A stretch of 64,000 bases of DNA, taken from assembly GCA_025059875.1 (NCBI GenBank), contig JANXCT010000001.1:496001-560000 (forward strand), in the 5' to 3' direction. The translations under genes and the position numbers were made by a program. Positions 53,917 through 62,936 of the stretch are shown here, piece by piece. Numbering within the stretch: the first letter of the stretch is position 1; the number at the start of each line of letters is the position of its first letter. The DNA is from Candidatus Kapaibacterium sp. (lineage in GTDB: Bacteria > Bacteroidota > Ignavibacteria > Kapaibacteriales > HRBIN21). The notes under the pieces were generated by a model. It worked only from the letters and a program-made list of their open reading frames with translations. It did not search any database and was not told the origin of the DNA.

Positions 53917-56482
53917 CTGCAGCTAGGGACGAAGGGGCAGCGTCTTCTATTACGTGCGTCCAGGGTTGAGCCCAGCAGCAGAGCCGTAGCTCAGCAGAGC
54001 TTGGCAGGGCTGGATGCCAGGGGACGATTCGGACAGTGTAACCGAACTGACCACTCTCTTCCAGGGAGAGGTGCCCTGCGAACCAGTGAATGCTTCCATT
54101 GCTGCTCACGTGTTCCAAGGGGATGACCCATGGCTCGGTCATCTCGCCTTCGGGCTGTACGCGTCCAGCATAGAGTTCTACGCGGACGTCTTCGGGGGAG
54201 AGTCCTCCAAGCTCGGCCTCTACACGGACGTGGAGGAGAGCACCGGTGCTCAGTTCCGTGTCGGCGGAGCTAATGACGCGGAGGATACGCACGTTTGGCC
54301 ACTGTTCCTGGACGCGCTGGCGCCAGTGGGTTATGGAGTGGACAAGGCTTGCCTGGGAATCGAGGAGCATGGAACGAGCACGATGTGCAGGGAGATAGCA
54401 CTCTGCAGCGTACTGTCGCACCATGCGCGTACAAGAATACTGGGCCGCAGCAGTGCGGATGGCATTCTTCATCATCGTTACCCATCGTTCCGGGATGCCT
54501 TCGGGGTTGCGTTCGTAGAAGAGCGGAATGATGCGGTACTCTAGCAAGTCATAGAGCTGCTCCGCCTCAGCAGCATCCTGTTCTTCCTCGGAAGTGTACT
54601 CTTCCCCCTGCCCGATTGCGAAGCCGTTCATTCCTGTATAGGCTTCATCCCACCAGCCATCGAGAGTGCTGCAGTGGAGGACACCGTTGAGGGCAGCCTT
54701 CATCCCACTGGTGCCGCTAGCCTCCTGCGGGCGGCGGGGAGTGTTGAGCCAGAGGTCACAGCCTTGGACGAGCAGGCGGGCTAGCTCTAAAGAGTAGTTC
54801 TCCACGAAGACGACGTGGCGCTCTAATCCGGCATCTACGATCGCACGGATGATGCTGTGGATAGTTTCCTTGGCAGGGATGTCCTGCGGATGCGCCTTGC
54901 CAGCCAAGATGAGCTGCACTGGGCGCTCGGACGAACAGAGGAGGCGACGCAAACGCTTCGGGTCTCGGAAGAGGAGTCCCGGGCGTTTGTAGAGGGCAAT
55001 TCGGCGGGCGAATCCAATCGTTAGGGCGTCGGGATTGAGGAGCAAAGAAGGTGTTGCTGGAAAGGTTCGGTATCGTTCCTGTAGGGCACTGATGAGGCGC
55101 TTGCGGAGGGTCTCATGGACTCTCCACAGCTCTTGCGGTGGGATAGCTTCAACGGCGTCCCAGAGGACTGGGTCAGCATTCTCACTACGCCATCGCTTGC
55201 CGATATAGCGATCAAAGAGGTGGGCAATCTCAGGAGCAACCCATGTCGGCAGATGTACCCCGTTGTTGATAGAGCCGATGGGGACCTCATCCTCAGGGAA
55301 TGAGGGCCAGAGAGCATGCCACATGTGACGTGCTGTCTTACCGTGGAGACGACTGACGCCGCGGCGGTGCCATGCGACGTTGAGTCCGAATACCGTCGGG
55401 CTGAAAGCCGCAGGGTCGGAAGGGAGCTGTCCAAGCTGGAGGAGCTGCTCTGGCCTTACCCCGATCTCGGCAGCGTACGGTTCCAAGTAGTGGCGCAGTA
55501 AGTCGGCCCGGAAGACTTCATTCCCTGCGGGGACAGGGGTATGAGTGACGAAGACTGTAGAGGCTCGCACGATCTCCAGAGCTTCCGAGAATCCCACAGA
55601 GTGCTCTTCCATGGTCTGCCGTATCCATTCTGCGGCGGCAAGCACGGAGTGCCCTTCGTTGAGGTGGCAGACGGCCGGTCTGATACCCATAGCACGGAGT
55701 GCCCGCATGCCACCAATTCCTAGCACGAGCTCTTGCTGGATTCGGGTTTCTATCGTCCCGCCGTAGAGGCGGTCAGTGATGTCCCGATACTCCACGAGTG
55801 AATTGTACTCGTGGTTGGTGTCCAAGAGGTAGAGTGGCACGCGTCCGACGAGCATCCGCCAAATCCGGATGTAGAGTGGGCCTTTTGGGAAGGGGAGCGA
55901 GATCAGCAACGGTCGACCAGTCTCGTCGCGCACCAAGGTGAGCGGTAGGAGGGAGATATCATTGGCTGGGTAGAGTTCGTACTGCCAGCCGCTCTCGGCC
56001 AAACGCTGCTGGAAGTATCCCTGCTGGTACAACAGTCCAAGGGCCACCAGTGGGATGCCGATATCGCTAGCGGTCTTCAGGAAGTCACCTGATAACACCC
56101 CGAGGCCACCGGCGTAGTTCGGAAAGCTCTCGTGGATGCCGTATTCAGCACAGAAGTACGCTACCGTTCCCAGTATCGTGCCAGAGGGCGCCGAAAAGCG
56201 AATAGGGGCTTCCAGGTAGGTGCGGAAGCGCTGGTAGATGTACTGGAGGACCGCCAAGAAGTCTGGGTCTCGTGCCGCCTCACTAAGACGGGCTTGAGAG
56301 ATACGCTGCAGGAGCGCAAGGGGGTTGTGGTGGACCTCATCCCAGAGCTTTGGGTCTAAGCGGGCAAAGAGGCTCTGTGCCTCACTGTCCCAGCACCACC
56401 AGTAGTTGTACGCCAACTCCCGTAAAGGGGTCAGTGGAGCTGGCAGGGTTGGAGTCACAACGACGATCCGCAGGGGGAGCAT
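53870..56482 (-). CDS. glgP: Alpha-glucan (glycogen/maltodextrin) phosphorylase
   Basis: The enzyme releases glucose-1-phosphate from storage glucan. The 870-residue protein has the N-terminal helical domain typical of the bacterial alpha-glucan phosphorylase group (LRELAYNYWWCWD, residues about 21-33), FCAEYGIHESFPNYAGGLGVLSGD-like catalytic entry (about 109-132), HLNEGHSVLAA, FVTHTPVPAGNE, and the pyridoxal-phosphate Lys in SGTSGMKAALNG. The C-terminal 130 residues are an extra beta-rich part. It starts the operon with hflX. No glycogen synthase is nearby. Confidence 0.95.
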   Translation of the reverse strand: MLPLRIVVVTPTLPAPLTPLRELAYNYWWCWDSEAQSLFARLDPKLWDEVHHNPLALLQRISQARLSEAARDPDFLAVLQYIYQRFRTYLEAPIRFSAPSGTILGTVAYFCAEYGIHESFPNYAGGLGVLSGDFLKTASDIGIPLVALGLLYQQGYFQQRLAESGWQYELYPANDISLLPLTLVRDETGRPLLISLPFPKGPLYIRIWRMLVGRVPLYLLDTNHEYNSLVEYRDITDRLYGGTIETRIQQELVLGIGGMRALRAMGIRPAVCHLNEGHSVLAAAEWIRQTMEEHSVGFSEALEIVRASTVFVTHTPVPAGNEVFRADLLRHYLEPYAAEIGVRPEQLLQLGQLPSDPAAFSPTVFGLNVAWHRRGVSRLHGKTARHMWHALWPSFPEDEVPIGSINNGVHLPTWVAPEIAHLFDRYIGKRWRSENADPVLWDAVEAIPPQELWRVHETLRKRLISALQERYRTFPATPSLLLNPDALTIGFARRIALYKRPGLLFRDPKRLRRLLCSSERPVQLILAGKAHPQDIPAKETIHSIIRAIVDAGLERHVVFVENYSLELARLLVQGCDLWLNTPRRPQEASGTSGMKAALNGVLHCSTLDGWWDEAYTGMNGFAIGQGEEYTSEEEQDAAEAEQLYDLLEYRIIPLFYERNPEGIPERWVTMMKNAIRTAAAQYSCTRMVRQYAAECYLPAHRARSMLLDSQASLVHSITHWRQRVQEQWPNVRILRVISSADTELSTGALLHVRVEAELGGLSPEDVRVELYAGRVQPEGEMTEPWVIPLEHVSSNGSIHWFAGHLSLEESGQFGYTVRIVPWHPALPSSAELRLCCWAQPWTHVIEDAAPSSLAAGGSSDSQSRKERADT

Positions 56483-56513
56483 CTATGCTCAAGCCTCGTC
56501 GCTCAACGGCATG

Positions 56514-56521
56514 CAAACTTA
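56514..56521 (-). promoter_or_regulatory. TAnnTTTG promoter of glgP-hflX
   Basis: TAAGTTTG on the minus strand, 31 nt before the glgP ATG. Confidence 0.65.
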
Positions 56522-56754
56522 GGGCCTGGAAATAGCTCCCTGCTGGATGGGGGCATGGTTTGCTCAGGGTGCGGGGTGCAGGACATTCTACCACTGCTCG
56601 CAAAGGTTCGGGGGCTGCTGGCGTGCTTGGACATCAGCCGTTCCTCATGCCTCCTCAATGATGCGGCCCACGGGATCCACAGAGCGGCTAGCACGCGGTC
56701 ATACTGGATGTCTGCGTAGAGATTGAGCTTCCGGGCCGCTTGGTTGGCAGACCC

Positions 56755-56762
56755 TATTTTTG
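56755..56762 (+). promoter_or_regulatory. TAnnTTTG promoter of merR
   Basis: TATTTTTG in the context CCCTATTTTTG, 34 nt before the merR ATG. Confidence 0.7.
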
Positions 56763-56785
56763 TGTCGTCAATCCCCCGTCAGCTC

Positions 56786-56794
56786 AAGAGGAGG
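56786..56794 (+). promoter_or_regulatory. Ribosome binding site that decides the merR start
   Basis: AAGAGGAGG ends 2 nt before the ATG at 56797, ruling out an in-frame TTG at 56740 that lies upstream of the promoter element. Confidence 0.55.
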
Positions 56795-56796
56795 TA

Positions 56797-57138
56797 ATGG
56801 AGCGCTACTATCGGATCGGGGAGGTCGCGCGCCTTTTGGGGGAGCAGCCCCACACGCTGCGGCATTGGGAGCGTAGCTTTCGCCAGCCGCGCCCTCGCCG
56901 AGGTCCGATGGGGGAACGCCTCTACTCTGAAGCGGATATTGCCGTGCTGCGCCGTATTCAGCATCTACTCCGCGTGGAGCGTTACACTCTGCCGCAGGCT
57001 CTGCGTATTGTGGCTGAGCAGCCGATAGAGCTTACGGGACGGTCTCACAGTCCATTCCCTCGTGAGGTTCTTCTTACTCTTCACGCGACACTGGCGCTCT
57101 TCCTCCGTCTGCTGCAGCGTGGGGCAGTGGGAGGATGA
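56797..57138 (+). CDS. Short MerR-family transcriptional regulator
   Basis: The 113-residue protein is a MerR winged-helix domain (MERYYRIGEVARLLGEQPHT, then LRHWERSF, then RLYSEADIAVLRRIQHLL) with only about 35 residues after it. That tail is a short amphipathic helix (LLTLHATLALFLRLLQ), enough for dimerisation but with no visible ligand domain or metal-binding Cys. Such short MerR proteins are common in Bacteroidota and their targets are mostly unknown. ssb follows 55 nt downstream with its own promoter-like element. Confidence 0.88.
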   Translation: MERYYRIGEVARLLGEQPHTLRHWERSFRQPRPRRGPMGERLYSEADIAVLRRIQHLLRVERYTLPQALRIVAEQPIELTGRSHSPFPREVLLTLHATLALFLRLLQRGAVGG

Positions 57139-57150
57139 GAGCGTTGTGCG

Positions 57151-57158
57151 TATTTTTA
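57151..57158 (+). promoter_or_regulatory. Candidate -7 promoter element of ssb
   Basis: TATTTTTA, one base off the consensus, 35 nt before the ssb ATG. Confidence 0.4.
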
Positions 57159-57193
57159 CGCCACGTTAGTGCTATTCGCTGAGGGTTGGGAGG

Positions 57194-57640
57194 ATGGCAA
57201 TGCGCTCGCTCAACAAGGTCATGCTCATCGGTAACGTGGGACGGGAGCCAGAGCTCCGCTATACTCCGGAAGGGGTTCCGGTCGTTACCTTTCGGCTGGC
57301 GATGACGGAGGTCCGGCGCGGGCGGGATGGAAGTGTCCGCGAGCATACGGAGTGGCATACGATCGTAGCTTGGCGGGAGCTGGCGGAGGTGGTACACCGG
57401 ATTGTCCAAAAGGGCTCTCGAGTCTACGTTGAAGGGCGGCTCCACACTCGGGAGTTTGAGGACCGCAATGGCAACCGACGGCGAGAGGTGGAGATTTGGG
57501 CTGACACGATGCTGCTCCTCGACCGTCGTCCCCGCGATAGCGGAGAGGGAGCTTCAACGCCCGAGAGCTCGTCTTCAAACATCGCCCAAGACTACGACCC
57601 AGATACCTCGGCTGTACCGGATGATGAAGTGCCGTTCTGA
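57194..57640 (+). CDS. ssb: Single-stranded DNA-binding protein
   Basis: SSB coats single-stranded DNA in replication, repair and recombination. The 148-residue protein has the OB-fold signature SLNKVMLIGNVGREPELRYT, HTIVAWRELAEVV and SRVYVEGRLHTREFEDRNGN, then a Ser-rich acidic linker ending in DDEVPF, the partner-binding tip. The ATG at 57194 has GGGAGG upstream. It precedes the MCE gene by 15 nt. Confidence 0.96.
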   Translation: MAMRSLNKVMLIGNVGREPELRYTPEGVPVVTFRLAMTEVRRGRDGSVREHTEWHTIVAWRELAEVVHRIVQKGSRVYVEGRLHTREFEDRNGNRRREVEIWADTMLLLDRRPRDSGEGASTPESSSSNIAQDYDPDTSAVPDDEVPF

Positions 57641-57655
57641 GACCTTGGTGGTGCT

Positions 57656-58591
57656 GTGAGCGAGCAGCAGCGATTAGAGCTTAAGGTAGGCCTGATTACA
57701 CTGGGTGCGATCGCGCTCTTCCTGTTAGGCATCACGTGGGCGCGGGGTGTTCGTGTTGGGGGTGCGGAACGGGAGCTGCGCATCCGCTTTCCACAAGCAG
57801 CGGGGTTGGAGGTAGGGGCTCCCGTGTTCGTCAATGGGGTGCGGCAGGGTAGCGTCGTTGGCATAGAACTCCAGGGTGCGACGGTGCTTGTAGATGTGCG
57901 ATTGGCAGGGAATGTCCGACTGGCCCGCGATGCCTCAGCTCGAATTGGGCTCCAAGAGCTCACAGGCGGTCGCAAGATCGACATCTTCCCTGGAACGGCA
58001 TCGGAAGCTCTGCCTCCAGGAGCGGAGATCCCTGGCACTGCGGCTCCAGATGTCGCGGAGCTCTTGGTTACGCTTGGGCGCCTGAGCGAGGAGTTGCAGC
58101 GCTTCACTGCTCGGCTAGACACAGCCGTTGCGCGGTTGTTGACAACAGAGGCACAGCAGCAGTTACGGCAGACCATCGCCGATGTAGCAGTCACAGCCCG
58201 TCTGCTGCGGGAGTTCAGTGAACGGTACCGCGAGACCTTAGGGCAAGGGGTTGAGGATGTCACAGCGATAGCGGCGGAGTTGCGGGAACTTCTGAGCCGG
58301 AACCGACTTGCCGTGGAGTCAACCCTCGCGAATCTCCAGCAGCTCTCAGCAGCAGCAGGCCGCACGCTGGGCAATGCGGATACTCTAATAGCGGAACTGC
58401 GGTCTACTTCGGCTCGGCTGGCGGCGCTCTTAGATCGCCTCTCTGAGGGTAGGAGCATTGCCTCTCGGCTGCTCTACGACGAGGAGTTTGCCCGTCAGGC
58501 GGATTCCGCGCTTGCTCTTATCCGAAGCTTCCTTGGGCAGATTCAGCAGCACGGTGTCAACGTCAACGTGCGCTTGGGGACCCGGCCGTAG
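57656..58591 (+). CDS. MCE/MlaD-domain protein
   Basis: The 311-residue protein has an N-terminal anchor (about residues 11-29), one MCE domain (about 40-120, with FPQAAGLEVGAPVFVNGVRQG and LTGGRKIDIFPG) and a long helical tail. MCE proteins form periplasmic rings or tubes that carry phospholipids between membranes with an MlaE permease and MlaF ATPase; neither is nearby here. The start codon is GTG, 15 nt after ssb. The next gene begins immediately after its stop. Confidence 0.88.
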   Translation: MSEQQRLELKVGLITLGAIALFLLGITWARGVRVGGAERELRIRFPQAAGLEVGAPVFVNGVRQGSVVGIELQGATVLVDVRLAGNVRLARDASARIGLQELTGGRKIDIFPGTASEALPPGAEIPGTAAPDVAELLVTLGRLSEELQRFTARLDTAVARLLTTEAQQQLRQTIADVAVTARLLREFSERYRETLGQGVEDVTAIAAELRELLSRNRLAVESTLANLQQLSAAAGRTLGNADTLIAELRSTSARLAALLDRLSEGRSIASRLLYDEEFARQADSALALIRSFLGQIQQHGVNVNVRLGTRP

Positions 58592-59251
58592 ATGGCTCAA
58601 GCGTCGCAATCAACACCCACAACCCCAGAGATTCTGGCGTACATCCAGCGCCACTTCTCAGCGGAGGATGAGTTCCTAGCTCGGCTTCGTCAGGAGGCCA
58701 AAGCAAGGGGGTTCCCCGAAATCTGGATTGCTCCTGAGCAAGGAGCATTTCTGCAGGTGCTGCTACGTGCTGTGGGAGCACGGCGGGTACTGGAGATCGG
58801 CACTCTGGTGGGCTATTCGGCTATCATGATGGCACGCGCACTACCCCCAGACGGGGAGCTAGTGACACTAGAGTGGGACCCTGAACGAGCAGCCTTCGCC
58901 CGCCAAGCGATTCAGCGGGCGGGCTTGGCGGGGAAGGTACGGGTTGAATGCGCCGATGCCCGCGAATGGCTCCGAAGCTTCAGTCCGCCGGAGCCACTGG
59001 ATTTCGTCTTCATTGACGCGGACAAGGAGAGCTACACGCTGTACGTAGAGCTTTGCTTGCCGCTCCTGCGAGTCGGTGGTATCATCTGCGGAGACAACGC
59101 GTGTGCATGGGGGCAGATCGCATCCGAGTCCGATGCACCGGAAGTCCAGGCGCTACGCGAGTTCAACCTTCGAATGGCGACGCATCCGCAGCTCCAAAGC
59201 TGCTTTGTGCCGTTGGGCGATGGCATGGTGTTAGGACTGCGGCGCTGGTGA
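58592..59251 (+). CDS. Class I O-methyltransferase (COMT/CCoAMT-like)
   Basis: The 219-residue protein is an O-methyltransferase of the PF01596 type. It has VLEIGTLVGYSAIMMARALP as SAM motif I, VTLEWDPERAAFARQAIQRAG with the acidic residue for SAM ribose, and DFVFIDADKESYTLYVELCL with the metal-binding aspartates. The usual substrates are catechols or hydroxylated aromatics, but many bacterial members have no known substrate. The start abuts the MCE stop and the stop overlaps the VWA-OmpA start (GTGA). Confidence 0.93.
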   Translation: MAQASQSTPTTPEILAYIQRHFSAEDEFLARLRQEAKARGFPEIWIAPEQGAFLQVLLRAVGARRVLEIGTLVGYSAIMMARALPPDGELVTLEWDPERAAFARQAIQRAGLAGKVRVECADAREWLRSFSPPEPLDFVFIDADKESYTLYVELCLPLLRVGGIICGDNACAWGQIASESDAPEVQALREFNLRMATHPQLQSCFVPLGDGMVLGLRRW

Positions 59252-60561
59252 GCCTCTCGTTGCTCTGGGGAGGCCTGCTACAGAGTGTGGGCCAGAACTG
59301 GAGCCGTCCGGCCTCTAGCCTCCGTCCAGGGGAACCTGTCTTCGCCGATGTCTGGCGGATTGATGCCCGCTTGTACCCGGAGGAGGTGCGACTCTTTGTG
59401 CGGGTCCGGGATAATGCGGGGGCCCCGATCACGCACTTAGCCCCGCCTCATGCCGGACCGGAGTGGCGCCAATACTGGGCAGACCTGCGCGAACAATTAG
59501 GACTGTCGCAAGTCCCAATCGACAGCTTCAGCGTGCGGGAATTCAACGAGTGGGATACGCTCAGCTACGCGTTCGTGCTAGCGTTGGACCGCAGCGGTTC
59601 CATGAGTTCGGTACTCCCAGCGCTTCAGGCAGCGGCTGAAGGATTCATCCACGGCAAGCGCTCCACCGACCTCTTGACCTTGGCTTTCTTCGGGGAGCGA
59701 ATGGAAGTCCTCAGTCCCTTCGAACGGGACGCTGGGCGCCTCGTTGCACAGCTTCGGCGGTCGAAGCTCCTCGACGTGGGGGTCTACACGGCCGTCTACG
59801 ACGCGCTCTTACAGGGCGTTCGCCTGCTGCAGGCAGTAGAGGCGCCTCTGCGGGTGCTAGTGCTCTTCTCTGATGGGGACGACAACAGCTCCCAGGCGAC
59901 GGCACTCCAGGTCTACGAAGCAGCCCGTGCGGCGGATGTGCGAATCTTCACGCTCGGCTTCGGATACACGCAGGATTCCCTTTTAGCGGCTCTTGCCGCG
60001 TATACCGGGGGACGGTACTATGCACTCACCCGTCCAGAGGAGCTCCAGGCAGCGCTGAGCGATATCTACCGCAGTCTGCGGAACTTCTACCTTGTGCGCT
60101 ACCGTCCGCCAGTGTACGCGGGACTCCATCGGGTAGCGGTGACCCTCCACATCGGCGGGGATACGGTACAGGCTCACGGTGAGTACGACACAGCCCCGAT
60201 TACGCCGTTCGACACCGTCGGGAAGCAGTTCGAGCGCATCATCCTCTTTGACTACGACAAGGCCACCCTGCGTCCGGAGGCAATCCCGATTATCGATGAG
60301 CTGGCAGAGCTATTGCGGCGCTATCCTCGGGTGCGGCTGGAAGTGCAGGGCCACACCGATAACATTGGCACACCAGAGTACAACCAACGTCTCTCCGAGG
60401 CCCGAGCACAAGCAGTCGTGGAGGCGCTTGTAGAACGCGGCATTGATCGCCGCCGCCTGCGGCCCCGTGGCTTCGGGATGACGATGCCAGTGGCGCCTAA
60501 CGATACGGAGGAGAATCGCCAGCGAAATCGGCGGACGGTCTTCAAGATCATTGCCAAGTGA
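59248..60561 (+). CDS. Exported VWA-OmpA fusion protein
   Basis: The product of about 437 residues has a hydrophobic N-terminus (SLSLLWGGLLQSVGQ), a beta domain, a von Willebrand A domain (about residues 115-300) with a full metal-binding site (LALDRSGSMSS, then FSDGDDNSS), and a C-terminal OmpA-like peptidoglycan-binding domain (FDYDKATLRPEAIPII, EVQGHTDNIGTPEYNQRLSEAR, RRTVFKI). The start is uncertain: GTG at 59248 overlaps the methyltransferase stop by 4 nt but gives a signal lacking a basic end. It would anchor a metal-dependent adhesion domain to the cell wall. Confidence 0.85.
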   Translation: MSLSLLWGGLLQSVGQNWSRPASSLRPGEPVFADVWRIDARLYPEEVRLFVRVRDNAGAPITHLAPPHAGPEWRQYWADLREQLGLSQVPIDSFSVREFNEWDTLSYAFVLALDRSGSMSSVLPALQAAAEGFIHGKRSTDLLTLAFFGERMEVLSPFERDAGRLVAQLRRSKLLDVGVYTAVYDALLQGVRLLQAVEAPLRVLVLFSDGDDNSSQATALQVYEAARAADVRIFTLGFGYTQDSLLAALAAYTGGRYYALTRPEELQAALSDIYRSLRNFYLVRYRPPVYAGLHRVAVTLHIGGDTVQAHGEYDTAPITPFDTVGKQFERIILFDYDKATLRPEAIPIIDELAELLRRYPRVRLEVQGHTDNIGTPEYNQRLSEARAQAVVEALVERGIDRRRLRPRGFGMTMPVAPNDTEENRQRNRRTVFKIIAK

Positions 60562-60563
60562 GG

Positions 60564-61907
60564 CTAAAAGCCGAGTCGAAGCAGCTCATCCACGATGGCA
60601 TCGGCCCACACGTTGACACTCTCCCCGTAGACCTGTCCTGGCGGCAGGAAGAGCAGCTCGGCGTATGTAGTGGGGTCCTGCGGGGAGAAGTCCGATGAGG
60701 TACAGAGCCATGAGCTCTCCTCAGGGCGGAACTCGTTGTCGACATCAGTGAGCTCTACAGCAAACCGAAGTGTGAGCTGGCTGCTACCGAACGCGTCCAG
60801 CGAGTCCGACAGAAGGAGGAGTGGCAGCCGGAGCTTAGCGACGTATCCTTCTGGGCGTCGGGAGACGATGGCCTTCGCGCGGCGCCACAGGTCAGCCTGG
60901 AAAGGAGTTTGGGATGGGGTATGGAGGAAGAGCTGGGGCGGGGTATCGGCGAAGTCCCCGAGTCGTAGGCTGATCTCAAGGGTTTCCCAGCGTTCTACGG
61001 GGCGGGAAGGACGCCGTCGTCGGCCGACCGAAGGGGTAGCGGATGTGTCAACGTAGCTGCGGGCGAACCAGAGGCGGAGCATATCGGCAGGGCAGGTGTC
61101 GCAGCGGGCAAGTGTCAACTCACTGTCCGCCACCCAGACGGCGAGGTAGAGGTAGTACTCGTCGTAAGTGGCACGTAGCCGTAGAGCAGCGTCCTCTGGA
61201 CCGTGCCAGTAGTAGGCTCCTCGTGGGACGTAGTCCACGACTCCGCAGGTAGCGTCGGTGAAGGTAACTCCCAGAGGGCGTTGTCGGCGTGGGTATGCTG
61301 GAAGCACGATGGCACGGCGTTCTGCAACCTTACGTCCGCCTTGGAAGCGGCGATGGATGCGTTCCAAGGAGCGGTAGTAAGTGAGCTGCTCCGAAGAGCG
61401 CTCGCCCGCGGTCTCCAAGGTTAGCTCCTCCCACAGCAGGAAGTGTCCGAGCCAGTAGCGGTAGCCTCGCAGGCTCCAGCGGTTGTTCTGGAACTTCTGC
61501 GTGATGTAGCAGATGGTGTCTCGGATGGCTATGCCGACCTCCAGCGGGAGACTGATGAAGGGTACGATGAACTGTGCGACGTTCAGCAAGAAGCCATCCT
61601 GGTCAACGAATGCATAGACACGGACGCGCTGCTGCCGCTCCTTGGGGATGAAGACCGTTAGGGCGAGATCCGGATAGCCGTCGCCGGAAAAATCTCCGGC
61701 ATCCCAGCCCCAGATTTCATATGAGGCCCCAAGTGGTAGCTGGGTACGGATGTCGGCAATGAGGGCATGGTCGAAGTACGGTTCCAGTAACCGGGCGAGC
61801 TCATCGAACGAAAGCCCTCGTTGAGCGGCCGCTGGCAGCACGACCCCAGTGCAGAAGAGCGCTACCGCCGCGAATCTTCTAAAGCCATCTGGACTAAGCG
61901 CTCGCAT
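60564..61907 (-). CDS. Exported protein with FG-GAP-like and CBM9-like regions, unknown function
   Basis: The 447-residue protein has a signal peptide (MRALSPDGFRRFAAVALF to PAAAQ). The N-terminal part includes WDAGDFSGDGYPDLALTVF, an FG-GAP/calcium-loop-like element, and the part from about residue 215 (ALRLRATYDEYYLYLAVWVADSEL, then SLRLGDFADTPPQLFL) resembles the CBM9-like fold found in exported enzymes and binding proteins. Function is unknown. The ATG at 61907 overlaps ddl by 46 nt, so it is the last gene of the ddl operon and converges on the VWA-OmpA gene with 2 nt between. Confidence 0.65.
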   Translation of the reverse strand: MRALSPDGFRRFAAVALFCTGVVLPAAAQRGLSFDELARLLEPYFDHALIADIRTQLPLGASYEIWGWDAGDFSGDGYPDLALTVFIPKERQQRVRVYAFVDQDGFLLNVAQFIVPFISLPLEVGIAIRDTICYITQKFQNNRWSLRGYRYWLGHFLLWEELTLETAGERSSEQLTYYRSLERIHRRFQGGRKVAERRAIVLPAYPRRQRPLGVTFTDATCGVVDYVPRGAYYWHGPEDAALRLRATYDEYYLYLAVWVADSELTLARCDTCPADMLRLWFARSYVDTSATPSVGRRRRPSRPVERWETLEISLRLGDFADTPPQLFLHTPSQTPFQADLWRRAKAIVSRRPEGYVAKLRLPLLLLSDSLDAFGSSQLTLRFAVELTDVDNEFRPEESSWLCTSSDFSPQDPTTYAELLFLPPGQVYGESVNVWADAIVDELLRLGF

Positions 61908-62890
61908 AGCTCTGGGAACTCTATCCCCGCAGCCTGTGCCGCTCTCGGGACCAGGCTCATGGACGTCATGCCTGGGATTGTGTTGAGCTCCAAGCAGAAG
62001 AGCTGTCCATCGGCGTCGAGCCGGAAGTCTACTCGGCTGAAATGCCGGCAGCCGATGATACGGTGGGCCGATAGGGCTAAGTTCTGCGTAAACTCTGCGA
62101 TGTCCTCCGGTAGCTCTGCGGGACAGATATAGCCCGTCTTCCCGGGTGTGTACTTGTGCTCGTAGTCGTAGACGCCAGAGCTGGGTAGGATTTCGACAAT
62201 TGGGAGCGCCTCCTCTCCAAGGATAGCAACGGTGAGTTCTCGGCCTTCGATGTACCGCTCCACGATGACCAAGTCCGAGTAGCGAGCAGCATGTTGGAGG
62301 GCTGCTTCCAATTCCTCCTCCGTTGGGTCGTGGAGGAAAGTGGTTCCCACGGTGGAGCCTTGGTCGTTGGGCTTCACTACCAGATGGGCTCCCAGCTCTG
62401 ACCGGATGTCTTCCAGAATACCAGGCTGCTGGAGCTGTTCGGGGGCTAATGCTATCCAACGTGGTGTGGGGATACCGGCAGCGACGAAGAGGAGTTTTGC
62501 TAAATGCTTGTCTGCCGCTACCGCACTGGCGGTTGAGGTGCTGCCGACGTACGGGATGCCGCGGAGTTCTAGCAGGACCTGTAGCCGACCATCCTCACCG
62601 TACGGACCATGCAGCACGGGGAAGACGACATCAACATCGTCGAGCAGAGGAGAGCTAATGCACTCGGCTAACGCCCAAGGGGAGAACGCTCGGAGTTCTT
62701 CCTCTGACGGCAGGTGGGAGCTGAGGTTTTCTAGCTCTGCATCGCTCAGCAGGGCATGAGCGCCTCGCGCTGGGTCTAACGGGAGCACTTCATGGCCGCG
62801 TTCCCGCAGTGCAGCTGTGACCCATCGTCCGCTGAGGAGCGAGATGTTGCGTTCTGGGGATATCCCGCCTAAGAGCACAGCGACGCGCAC
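61862..62890 (-). CDS. ddl: D-alanine-D-alanine ligase
   Basis: Ddl joins two D-alanines for the peptidoglycan stem. The 342-residue ATP-grasp protein begins MRVAVLLGGISPERNISLLSG-like (residues 1-21), has LHGPYGEDGRLQ, VVKPNDQGSTVG, and FCLELNTIPGMTSMSLVP with the Mg-binding Glu and Asn. The start is GTG at 62890, with AGGAG upstream and a TAnnTTTG promoter 46 nt before. The next gene overlaps its stop. Confidence 0.96.
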   Translation of the reverse strand: MRVAVLLGGISPERNISLLSGRWVTAALRERGHEVLPLDPARGAHALLSDAELENLSSHLPSEEELRAFSPWALAECISSPLLDDVDVVFPVLHGPYGEDGRLQVLLELRGIPYVGSTSTASAVAADKHLAKLLFVAAGIPTPRWIALAPEQLQQPGILEDIRSELGAHLVVKPNDQGSTVGTTFLHDPTEEELEAALQHAARYSDLVIVERYIEGRELTVAILGEEALPIVEILPSSGVYDYEHKYTPGKTGYICPAELPEDIAEFTQNLALSAHRIIGCRHFSRVDFRLDADGQLFCLELNTIPGMTSMSLVPRAAQAAGIEFPELCERLVQMALEDSRR

Positions 62891-62936
62891 GCTCGTTCTC
62901 CTACGCTGTACAACTGCCGTGGCACGAATGCGGCCG

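Larger units (their letters stand above)
56483..56796. other. Divergent glgP/merR intergenic region (314 bp)
   Basis: It holds one leftward and one rightward TAnnTTTG promoter (56514-56521 and 56755-56762) about 240 bp apart. The minus strand between 56640 and 56750 can be read as a short coding-like segment that ends DPVGRIIEEA before a stop only if one frameshift is allowed; this may be a gene remnant or chance. Confidence 0.4.

Noticed and set aside
56640-56750. Short minus-strand coding-like segment before merR
   Set aside because: It needs a frameshift to give a sensible end, has no start codon context and matches no family known to me.
57592-58458. A 288-codon minus-strand open frame across the MCE gene
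   Set aside because: Antisense to a well-supported MCE domain; the product is a Ser/Arg-rich low-complexity translation without a start context.
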